Below are positions 1-5,030 of a stretch of DNA of 5,030 nucleotides, piece after piece. How positions within the stretch are numbered: position 1 is the first letter of the stretch; each line of letters opens with the position of its first letter. The notes under the pieces are model-generated. The model had not been told where the DNA came from. It worked only from the letters and a program-made list of their open reading frames with translations, and made no database searches. The translations under genes were made by a program, and so were the position numbers. Origin of the DNA: Calditrichota bacterium (GTDB taxonomy: Bacteria; Calditrichota; Calditrichia; RBG-13-44-9); the NCBI GenBank assembly GCA_016934605.1, contig JAFGSO010000278.1, forward strand, positions 1 through 5,030, written 5' to 3'.

Positions 1-1
1 A

Positions 2-1378
2 CGACTTTTTGGCGCGCTGGCTCTGATTGTCAGCTTTACTGCAATCGTCAGTTATCAGTTCCGGGCGGGGGGGTATATTCTGAATGTTGTTAGCAAAGGG
101 GCGATCAGCGTGGAGCTCGGTCAGACAATCACAGCTGCGTTTGTCATTCTGTTTACTGCTGCAGCCGGAATGATGGCTGTTGCCTATACCGATCTACCCA
201 ATGGAATCATTATTCTGACGGCCTCCATTCTGGCAGCTCCTGTTATGATGCATATTGCCGGTGGCTGGGAAACCGCGGTTCAGCAGCTACCCTCGGAACA
301 TTTTGCGGTTTTTAACAAGGATTTCGGTGCACATCCGCTTCTCAAGGCGGGAAGTTATTTTCTGGCTACCATGTTTCTGCTGCTGGGCGTTCAGAGTATG
401 TATCAGAAATTTTACAGTGCCCGTACACCAAAGGATGCCCGTCAGGCTGTTGCTCTATGGGTGATTGGTACGATTGTGGTTGAAACAGTGGTGGTGATTA
501 TTGCGGTTTTCGGTGCCAGTTATTTCTGGGAACCGATTAAGGAATTCGAAATTTTGACGGAATTGAAAAATAAAGTCGAGATAAATGAAATCCAAACAGA
601 CCAGATCCAGCCATCGCTGCAGAAAATGATTGATCGAGCGTATGCAAACGGCAATCTGACGCCCACCCAGAAGTTCCGGATTGAAAAGGATCTCAACATT
701 CCCGGCGGTATCCGGAGTACCGCACAGATTGATGAAATTATCAAGGAAAAGGCAATCGATCCCGCCTCTATTGTTCTGCAGGCGGCACAGACCATTGCCG
801 ATCAGGGGGGTATTCTACTGATTATAGGGGTTCTGCTGCTGGCTGCAGCAGTAGCAGTGGTGATATCTACGGGAATGAACTATCTGCTTTCTCCCACAAC
901 CAATATTATGAGGGATATTTACCAGCGTTTTATCAATCCGGATGCCTCACAGAGATCCATGGTTGTCATTCAAAAAGTGATGATTATTCTGCTGGGACTG
1001 GTGGCATTTTATTTTGCCACAAATCTGGTATCGGTTCTCGAAATGAGTTATTTCGCATATACCATATACGGTGTATCAATTACTCCGGCGCTGATTGCTG
1101 CACTGGCCTGGAAACGTGCCACACGCATTGGAGGTCTTGTTTCAATTATCGGAGGTGCCTCCATAACGGTTTTTCTGAAAATGGCTGGTTACATCTGGCC
1201 TGAAATCATGGTACCTCTGGGGGATCCCAACGGTGATCCCTGGGGAATACCGATGATATATCCCGCCCTGTTTTTCTCCATTCTCAGCCTCATTGTATTC
1301 AGTTATCTGAGCAAACCTCCCTCACCCGAGGAATTGAAAGATTTTTTTCCGGAGAAGACACTGAAGACGAAGAGCTGA
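2..1378 (+). CDS. Sodium:solute symporter (SSS family), C-terminal part, 5' end outside window
   Basis: This inner-membrane transporter would couple solute uptake to the sodium gradient; the substrate cannot be told. The frame is open from base 2, so the GTG at 110 is an internal codon and not the start: the residues before it (reading LFGALALIVSFTAIVSYQF) are already a membrane helix that runs into family-typical sequence. About ten hydrophobic helices are visible in 458 residues. Family marks include AYTDLPNGIIIL followed by a GGW, and the IST...YLLSPTTNIMRDIYQRF segment (860-930). The Ser/Thr pair at 866-871 lines up with the Na2-site residues of PutP and vSGLT, so sodium coupling looks intact. 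A hydrophilic stretch of about 90 residues (530-799) between two helices is longer than usual for this loop. The C-terminus ends normally after a last helix and a short charged tail. Family assignment is firm; substrate is unknown. Confidence 0.9.
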   Translation, partial: RLFGALALIVSFTAIVSYQFRAGGYILNVVSKGAISVELGQTITAAFVILFTAAAGMMAVAYTDLPNGIIILTASILAAPVMMHIAGGWETAVQQLPSEHFAVFNKDFGAHPLLKAGSYFLATMFLLLGVQSMYQKFYSARTPKDARQAVALWVIGTIVVETVVVIIAVFGASYFWEPIKEFEILTELKNKVEINEIQTDQIQPSLQKMIDRAYANGNLTPTQKFRIEKDLNIPGGIRSTAQIDEIIKEKAIDPASIVLQAAQTIADQGGILLIIGVLLLAAAVAVVISTGMNYLLSPTTNIMRDIYQRFINPDASQRSMVVIQKVMIILLGLVAFYFATNLVSVLEMSYFAYTIYGVSITPALIAALAWKRATRIGGLVSIIGGASITVFLKMAGYIWPEIMVPLGDPNGDPWGIPMIYPALFFSILSLIVFSYLSKPPSPEELKDFFPEKTLKTKS

Positions 1379-1397
1379 AGGGTCCGGGGTTCTAGTG

Positions 1398-1425
1398 GGA
1401 TTGTCAAAATTAATTTTGACAATCC
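1398..1425. repeat. Perfect 28-bp palindrome after the symporter stop
   Basis: The left arm GGATTGTCAAAATT (1398-1411) is followed immediately by its exact reverse complement (1412-1425). As RNA it would form a 12-bp stem with a TTAA loop, 19 bases after the symporter stop codon. There is no T-run on either side, so it is not a classical Rho-independent terminator. It could be a 3'-end stabilising hairpin or a two-fold symmetric binding site for a dimeric regulator. The symmetry is seen directly; the role is inference. Confidence 0.75.
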
Positions 1426-1486
1426 GATGTAACACTTATCTGGAAAACAAAGATCTATCAGCTCTCACCTCAGGGAGCAGTTTAGT

Positions 1487-1690
1487 ATGGGCAATATTAT
1501 TGTTCAAGACAATGAAGAGCAGGTTTAATTATCTGGATTGAAAAAAATTTTTTCTGATCTGTTTCTATTGGAATCATTTTTGTGTAAATTCCGGTAGTAT
1601 CAGGGTCTTTATAAAACTCTCCCGGTATTTATTTTTGACATTTTCCAACGGTCTTCCCGGACAGGGAAGCGGTTGGTTTGTGTTTTTAAC
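1487..1690 (+). pseudogene. Possible relic of a response-regulator receiver domain
   Basis: An ATG at 1487, preceded at nine bases by GGGAG (1473-1477), opens a frame reading MGNIIVQDNEEQV, then a TAA stop (1526-1528), then LSGLKKIFSDLF in the same frame. With the stop codon removed, this closely follows the start of receiver domains (ILVVDDEEQVLxxLKKIL). A second stop, TAG, lies at 1595-1597. Further on, the same frame reads LPVFIFDIF with its Asp at codon 51, close to the expected spacing for the phosphoacceptor Asp of a receiver domain. The middle part has no clear resemblance, and after the Asp the match breaks down. Alternatives are a 13-residue leader peptide ending at 1528, or chance. 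The relic lies just upstream of a histidine-kinase-like gene, which makes a decayed partner regulator plausible. Confidence 0.35.
1645..1687 (+). terminator. Terminator-like hairpin with T-rich tail just before the kinase-like gene
   Basis: CCAAC (1645-1649) pairs with GTTGG (1672-1676), and CTTCCC (1653-1658) pairs with GGGAAG (1664-1669). A small internal mismatch separates the two helices and a five-base loop GGACA closes the structure. The stem is followed by TTTGTGTTTTT (1677-1687). This has the form of an intrinsic terminator for + strand transcription. It ends only about 20 bases before the start of the next gene, so it could end read-through from upstream or act as an attenuator in the leader of the kinase-like gene. 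The T-tract is interrupted by two G residues, so strength is uncertain. Confidence 0.45.
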
Positions 1691-1707
1691 AATGAATAAA
1701 AGTGGCT

Positions 1708-2775
1708 ATGATTAATCAACTTGGTGTGACTCAGCTGGACAGTCTTCTCTATTTTGCAAAGATGCATATGCTGCTTTTTTCGCAGGAGTGGAAGCTGACC
1801 GGACTTTATCCCAATCACCGCTCTTTTCTGGGATGGGACGAAGCAGATTTAGATAATTTTCGATTTGACACCAGTTTTTTAGAACCGAATTCTTTGAGTT
1901 TGCCCGCATTTCTGGGTCAATTTCACCAGAAAAATCATGTCGTTAAAAATTATTACTGGATCGATGTCAGTGGACAGATCCAGGGTCCGTTTGAAACCTA
2001 TTTCCGCTTAAAAAAAGAGAGCGGGCTGGTTCAGACTGCCATGGCTTTCGTGAAAATCAGTTCACAAAATAATAAACCTGAGGTGAAACCGGAAGAAAAG
2101 CATAAACTTTTCCTGGCAGAGTCGATCCCCGGATTGATTCATAATGTTTTCGGACCATTAGGAACCATATCCGGGAGAATTGAAATCCTGAAAAATAAAT
2201 ATCCTCAATACCGGGAATTCGATGAACTTTTGAAAATGACCCAGCGAATTCAGCAGTCCTTAAAAAATGTCAGTTATAAAGTAACCAATGAACGTCAATC
2301 GCAACCGGTTTATGTTGATGTGAATGATTTTCTTAAAGAAGAGCTTATTTTCCTGCAATCGGATCTGTTCTTCAGGAACCAGGTTGTCCGAAACGTAAAA
2401 TACCAACAAAATCTTCCCAGGGCATATACCTTCTATTCCTCGCTGAGTGGAATCCTTGGCGAATTTTATTTGTTTTTCAGGAAGTTCGTCTATGAGGATC
2501 AGGAATATCAGTTGCAGGTGGAGTCCTTTTCCGAGCAGAATAAAATCGGTTTTTATTTTAATTTTCTGGGGAACTTCCAAATTCCGGCGGATCTTGAACT
2601 TCGTTTTCCCTTTGACCTCCGTGGAGATTTTCGCCAGGTGGCACAGCAGAAGCTGGATGGACTGGATGAATCTTTCCTGTCACACTGCCTGAGTAAAAAT
2701 AAAGGCACCCTGGAAATTTCAGTCCGAAAAGATATGATGACTCTTCGTTTTTTATTTCCCGCACAAAAGATTTGA
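1708..2775 (+). CDS. PAS and histidine-kinase-like protein with degenerate ATPase domain
   Basis: The protein has about 355 residues, no signal peptide and no membrane helix, so it is probably cytoplasmic. Residues about 10-110 look like a divergent PAS sensor fold. A charged linker (about 112-132) leads to an H-box-like segment, LIHNVFGPLGTISGRIEIL. There His145 and the Pro-Leu at +5/+6 match HisKA dimerisation and phosphotransfer domains, but the usual acidic residue after His is Asn. The C-terminal part (about 200-355) has the size and ending of a HATPase domain (LSKNKGTLEISVRKDMMTLRFLFP resembles its last strand region). However, no N-box Asn or DxGxG motif is visible, so ATP binding looks lost. 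It may act as a phosphotransferase or scaffold in the manner of Spo0B or ChpT; this is inference. ATG at 1708 was chosen; GTG at 1702 in the same frame is an alternative, and a stop at 1693-1695 excludes anything longer. No good Shine-Dalgarno is present. Confidence 0.7.
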   Translation: MINQLGVTQLDSLLYFAKMHMLLFSQEWKLTGLYPNHRSFLGWDEADLDNFRFDTSFLEPNSLSLPAFLGQFHQKNHVVKNYYWIDVSGQIQGPFETYFRLKKESGLVQTAMAFVKISSQNNKPEVKPEEKHKLFLAESIPGLIHNVFGPLGTISGRIEILKNKYPQYREFDELLKMTQRIQQSLKNVSYKVTNERQSQPVYVDVNDFLKEELIFLQSDLFFRNQVVRNVKYQQNLPRAYTFYSSLSGILGEFYLFFRKFVYEDQEYQLQVESFSEQNKIGFYFNFLGNFQIPADLELRFPFDLRGDFRQVAQQKLDGLDESFLSHCLSKNKGTLEISVRKDMMTLRFLFPAQKI

Positions 2776-2875
2776 TTGTTTCAGGTGTTGGAATGATCTC
2801 ATGGCTCTGAACTCCCTGAAAATTTCACGGAAGGTGGTATGAGGCTGTATCAGAAGTCAAAATATGTGTATAATT

Positions 2876-2904
2876 ATAAATTTAGCTATCAATATTAAAT
2901 TTAT
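2876..2904. repeat. AT-only inverted repeat in the convergent intergenic region
   Basis: ATAAATTTA (2876-2884) and TAAATTTAT (2896-2904) are perfect reverse complements separated by 11 bases, and TATAATTATA (2869-2878), itself a palindrome, overlaps the left arm. The stem contains only A-T pairs, so it would be weak as RNA. In DNA this AT-only composition (the surrounding 2860-3020 is also very AT-rich) is likely to be curved or easily melted. No function can be assigned. Confidence 0.4.
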
Positions 2905-2907
2905 TAT

Positions 2908-2950
2908 CTCACCTCCAACCCTCTTTATACCGAGAGAGGAGGCGAAGGGG
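2908..2950. repeat. Imperfect inverted repeat between convergent genes, possible dispersed repeat or bidirectional terminator
   Basis: The segment starts CTCACCTCCAACCCTCT (2908-2924) and ends GAGAGAGGAGGCGAAGGGG (2932-2950). CCTCT (2920-2924) can pair with AGAGG (2935-2939), or the outer CCTCC (2912-2916) with GGAGG (2938-2942). The pyrimidine-rich then purine-rich arrangement resembles short dispersed intergenic repeats of the type CTCACCCCAACCCTCTCC...GGAGAGGG found in many bacterial genomes. It stands out as GC-rich inside AT-rich DNA. Lying between two convergent genes, its hairpin could also help terminate transcription from either side. Only one copy is in this window, so the repeat status is inference. 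Confidence 0.4.
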
Positions 2951-3033
2951 AAAATATCTTCTAAACGATGAATATACGTAATAATGTATAATATATCATA
3001 ATATAGAACTTTTAATACTGTCCCATACCGTGA

Positions 3034-4254
3034 TCATTTCTGCCGTCCCGATGGGACGGATATGAGAGTGGGGATATCCGTTTTCCCGGTAATCAAGAGA
3101 TGAATAGCCGCCAGGGGAATTACCGGCAGGAAATATTTTTCCCAGTGAAGATAGGACAAAGGCATGATCAGCAGGAAACACAGAATGCCAAGCCCGGAAA
3201 AGACCGTCCATCCATAATGATTATTCCGAATATTGAACAATGTTTTCTCAGCGATATATAAAATGACGGGCAGCGAAAGCAGCAAAGCCAGATAAAAAAT
3301 CAGATGTTCAAATTGTTCACCGACGGTTTTTCTGATGAATTTATGGAAAAAACCAACGGTAAAAACATTATTCAGCCTGATGGCCGGTTCGGAAGCATGT
3401 ACCGGATAAAATATATATAGTACTGAAATGATCAGCGAAAGGATCAAACGTTTCGTACTGACAAAATAATCTTTCCAGCGTACAAGAATCACTGGAAAAA
3501 GATAGACAAAAAATAATGAAAGGTACAAAATGAAGGAAGTCGGATGAAATTGAAATGTCCGGTCCATATAATGAAGCTTCATTTCATTCTGGGGAGTAAG
3601 TCCATTCCATAAAATAAAAAGACCAGTCAGCGGAAGAGCGGAGAGAAAGGTTGATGCGATCATGCTTGCGGTATCTCTATCTTTTTCCTTGAACCAGATC
3701 AAACAAAAATAAAGAAAAGATGCCACAATGAAGAAGATGTAATACTGGCGGCAGAGAAGCGCCGCAGCACCGGCCAGGAAAAACAGTAACGGTTTTTTGT
3801 GTTTGGTGGCAATGATACCAATTCCCAGAAATAACAGGGGCAGCATGTCTGTAAATACAAATACAGTTAATCCAATCATATACGGCTGAAACATCAGAAG
3901 TGCGGTTAAAAGAACGGCGTAGTTATATTTACGAAAAATCATCTTAAACAGAAAATAGTAGGTGATGCAGGTCGTGAAGGCTATAAATATTGAGAATAAA
4001 CGAAGTGAATATAACTGGAATCCAACTGTTTTACCCCACAGAGCATACAGCACGAAGGGAAGCGGTGTGGACATTTCATTATAGGTTTTTAACTGCTGCA
4101 GAGTTAAATTCTGTCCGAATTCCTGAACTGTGGGTACAAAATGATGTTCATCTCCCCATAAGGGATGCCTGAGCCCAACCAGCATATAGAGAGCAATCTC
4201 AAATGCTAGATAAAAAATAAAAAAAATAATGACTGTTTTTTTCGTGTCGAGCAT
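3034..4254 (-). CDS. GT-C type polytopic membrane glycosyltransferase, ALG10-like
   Basis: This is a 406-residue integral membrane protein with about ten hydrophobic helices, the first at residues 7-27. The loop after helix 1 carries WGDEHHF with Asp35-Glu36, the position where GT-C enzymes keep the catalytic acidic residue. Next come NEMSTPLPFVLYAL (59-72) and a LRL motif. Further marks are VFTDMLPL (about 132-139), CRQYYIFF (about 168-175) and a HPTSFILYLSLFF segment. The order matches eukaryotic ALG10 (DEIFH, TTPPGLYL, YTD, RQTNI, HFPQLLYF), an alpha-1,2-glucosyltransferase using dolichyl-phosphate-glucose. By analogy this enzyme would use an undecaprenyl-phosphate-linked sugar to decorate an envelope or cell-surface glycan. 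The donor and acceptor are unknown, and a PMT/ArnT-type GT-C is the alternative. The ATG at 4254 directly precedes helix 1, but no Shine-Dalgarno is seen. It follows murA with about 100 bases between them. Confidence 0.75.
   Translation of the reverse strand: MLDTKKTVIIFFIFYLAFEIALYMLVGLRHPLWGDEHHFVPTVQEFGQNLTLQQLKTYNEMSTPLPFVLYALWGKTVGFQLYSLRLFSIFIAFTTCITYYFLFKMIFRKYNYAVLLTALLMFQPYMIGLTVFVFTDMLPLLFLGIGIIATKHKKPLLFFLAGAAALLCRQYYIFFIVASFLYFCLIWFKEKDRDTASMIASTFLSALPLTGLFILWNGLTPQNEMKLHYMDRTFQFHPTSFILYLSLFFVYLFPVILVRWKDYFVSTKRLILSLIISVLYIFYPVHASEPAIRLNNVFTVGFFHKFIRKTVGEQFEHLIFYLALLLSLPVILYIAEKTLFNIRNNHYGWTVFSGLGILCFLLIMPLSYLHWEKYFLPVIPLAAIHLLITGKTDIPTLISVPSGRQK
3043..3059. repeat. Short GC-rich hairpin inside the glycosyltransferase C-terminal codons
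   Basis: CCGTCCC (3043-3049) and GGGACGG (3053-3059) form a perfect 7-bp stem with a GAT loop, located within the last codons (VPSGRQK) of the minus-strand gene. An alternative pairing joins GTCCCAT (3020-3026), just beyond the stop, with ATGGGAC (3051-3057). No T-run follows on the minus strand, so it is at most a non-canonical 3'-end structure. Confidence 0.35.
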
Positions 4255-4265
4255 AATTAAGGAAA

Positions 4266-4294
4266 TTTATATCGGTTAGTCAGAAACGGGTTAA
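4266..4294 (-). promoter_or_regulatory. Candidate sigma70-type promoter for the glycosyltransferase gene
   Basis: On the minus strand TTAACC (4289-4294) and TATAAA (4266-4271) are separated by 17 bases, giving 4/6 and 5/6 matches to the sigma70 consensus. Transcription would start near 4259, only about five bases before the ATG at 4254. That would make a nearly leaderless mRNA, consistent with the absence of a Shine-Dalgarno. The AT-rich setting makes a chance match possible. Confidence 0.25.
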
Positions 4295-4355
4295 TCCATC
4301 ATCATTATTTTTCTGGTCAGGACTTCTGGAGAAAAGCAGTCGATGGATTTGAAAA

Positions 4356-5030
4356 TCAGGAAGTCAATTCTCCCGAATCTTCCCGGCGTATATCGGCACC
4401 CAATTGCTGAAGCTTCAGTTCAATGGATTCGTATCCTCGATCAATATGATATACCCGCAATACATCGCTCTTACCTTTCGCGCACAGAGCCGCCAGCACC
4501 AGTGATGCAGATGCTCTCAGATCCGTGCTCATCACCGGGGCACCCTTCAGTTCTTTCACGCCGGTTATAAAGGCCGAATTATTCTTCTGGACAATCCTGG
4601 CACCCAGCCGGTTCAGTTCGGGAACATGAGTAAAACGGTCCTGGAAAATGGAATCGGTGACGACGCTGCTCCCGTCCGCCACACTCATCAATGCAATCCA
4701 CTGTGCCTGCATATCGGTGGGAAATCCCGGATAAACATCGGTGGTAACATTCACCGGTATAATTTTCTTTTTTCCCTTCAGGTGAATTTCCCTCTCGGAT
4801 ATTTCAACTTCGGCCCCGGCATCTCTTATTTTTTCCAGAATTTTCATAACATGTTCCGGCTGAACATTCTTCAAGGTAATGTCTCCACCGGTAATCAAGC
4901 CTCCAATCAGAAACGTTCCGGTCTCAATCCGGTCCGGGATAACACTATAATCGGTTGTGCGGAGCCCCGGGACACCTTCTATTTTTATAACCTTCGACCC
5001 AAGCCCCTCTATGCGGGCACCCATACTGAT
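4356..5030 (-). CDS. murA: UDP-N-acetylglucosamine 1-carboxyvinyltransferase (MurA), C-terminal half
   Basis: MurA transfers the enolpyruvyl group of phosphoenolpyruvate to UDP-GlcNAc in the cytoplasm, the first committed step of peptidoglycan synthesis and the target of fosfomycin. The 224 residues seen correspond to roughly the second half of the usual ~420-residue enzyme. The frame is open to the window edge (Ile-Ser before MGARIEG), so the Met at 5024 is internal. Signature segments are MGARIEGLGSKVIKIEGV, PDRIETGTFLIGG, YPGFPTDMQAQ, DRFTHVPELNRLGARI, DLRASASLVLAALCAKG and YHIDRGYESIELKLQQLGADI. The Asp of PTDMQAQ and the Arg residues of DLRAS and HIDRGYE correspond to E. coli Asp305, Arg371 and Arg397, all conserved here. 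The Cys115 region, which decides fosfomycin sensitivity, lies outside the window. The C-terminus ends a few residues after the last helix, as is normal. The glycosyltransferase gene follows on the same strand. Confidence 0.97.
   Translation of the reverse strand: MSMGARIEGLGSKVIKIEGVPGLRTTDYSVIPDRIETGTFLIGGLITGGDITLKNVQPEHVMKILEKIRDAGAEVEISEREIHLKGKKKIIPVNVTTDVYPGFPTDMQAQWIALMSVADGSSVVTDSIFQDRFTHVPELNRLGARIVQKNNSAFITGVKELKGAPVMSTDLRASASLVLAALCAKGKSDVLRVYHIDRGYESIELKLQQLGADIRREDSGELTS

Noticed and set aside
67..73. Run of seven G residues as a phase-variation tract
   Set aside because: It encodes Ala-Gly-Gly in a conserved-looking part of the symporter, and the frame is intact; a short G-run alone is weak evidence.
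110..112. GTG as the start of the symporter gene
   Set aside because: The frame is open to the window edge and the residues before it form a transmembrane helix typical of the family, so it is an internal codon.
1416..1441. TTGACA as a -35 box for the downstream gene
   Set aside because: The only -10-like sequence downstream (TTATCT, 1436-1441) is 14 bases away, too short a spacer; the hexamer is better explained as part of the palindrome.
1540..1554. A-tract followed by T-tract (GAAAAAAATTTTTTC) as a regulatory or terminator element
   Set aside because: It has no GC stem. In the relic reading it simply encodes Lys-Lys-Ile-Phe codons; bending is possible but unsupported.
1630..1637. TATTTTTG as a Bacteroidota-type -7 element (TAnnTTTG)
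   Set aside because: No TTG -33 element is found at the right distance, and the terminator-like hairpin would lie directly downstream.
1609..1818. Minus-strand open frame of 69 residues across the kinase-like gene start
   Set aside because: It has no recognisable domain, overlaps a better-supported gene, and is read antisense over the hairpin region.
2260..2580. Minus-strand open frame of 106 residues inside the kinase-like gene
   Set aside because: It is wholly antisense to a coherent protein and has no family features, so it is a shadow frame.
5022..5024. Met codon as the start of murA
   Set aside because: It belongs to the conserved internal segment MGARIEG; the frame stays open to base 5030 and the N-terminal half of the enzyme is missing.

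Overview
The window looks like ordinary chromosomal DNA from a Gram-negative-type bacterium with a peptidoglycan cell wall. The lineage cannot be fixed from 5 kb. The style of the sodium:solute symporter, the PAS/histidine-kinase-like protein and the weak or missing Shine-Dalgarno sequences fit the FCB superphylum (for example Calditrichota, KSB1 or Marinimicrobia-like bacteria), but this is a low-confidence inference. By eye the symporter and murA are moderately GC-rich, while the kinase-like gene, the glycosyltransferase gene and especially the convergent intergenic region are more AT-rich. No rRNA, tRNA, CRISPR array or transposase was seen.

Layout. Bases 2-1378 (+) are the 3' part of a sodium:solute symporter (SSS family) gene whose start lies before the window. 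Bases 1379-1707 are a gap that is not empty. It holds a perfect 28-bp palindrome just after the symporter stop. It also holds an apparent relic of a response-regulator receiver domain (about 1487-1690, with two in-frame stops) and a terminator-like hairpin with a T-rich tail that ends about 20 bases before the next start codon. Bases 1708-2775 (+) encode a PAS plus histidine-kinase-like protein that keeps the phosphoacceptor His but has lost the recognisable ATP-binding boxes. Bases 2776-3033 are an AT-rich convergent intergenic region with inverted repeats. Bases 3034-4254 (-) encode a polytopic GT-C-type membrane glycosyltransferase resembling eukaryotic ALG10. Bases 4356-5030 (-) are the C-terminal half of murA, the first committed enzyme of peptidoglycan synthesis; its start lies beyond the window.

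Functional picture. The two left-hand genes point right and the two right-hand genes point left. murA and the glycosyltransferase are codirectional, about 100 bases apart, and both relate to envelope construction, but the glycosyltransferase may have its own promoter. The symporter and the kinase-like protein need not be linked: two hairpins lie between them. The most interesting area is 1380-2775. There, a degraded receiver domain sits directly upstream of a kinase-like protein that appears unable to bind ATP, suggesting a decayed or repurposed two-component system.
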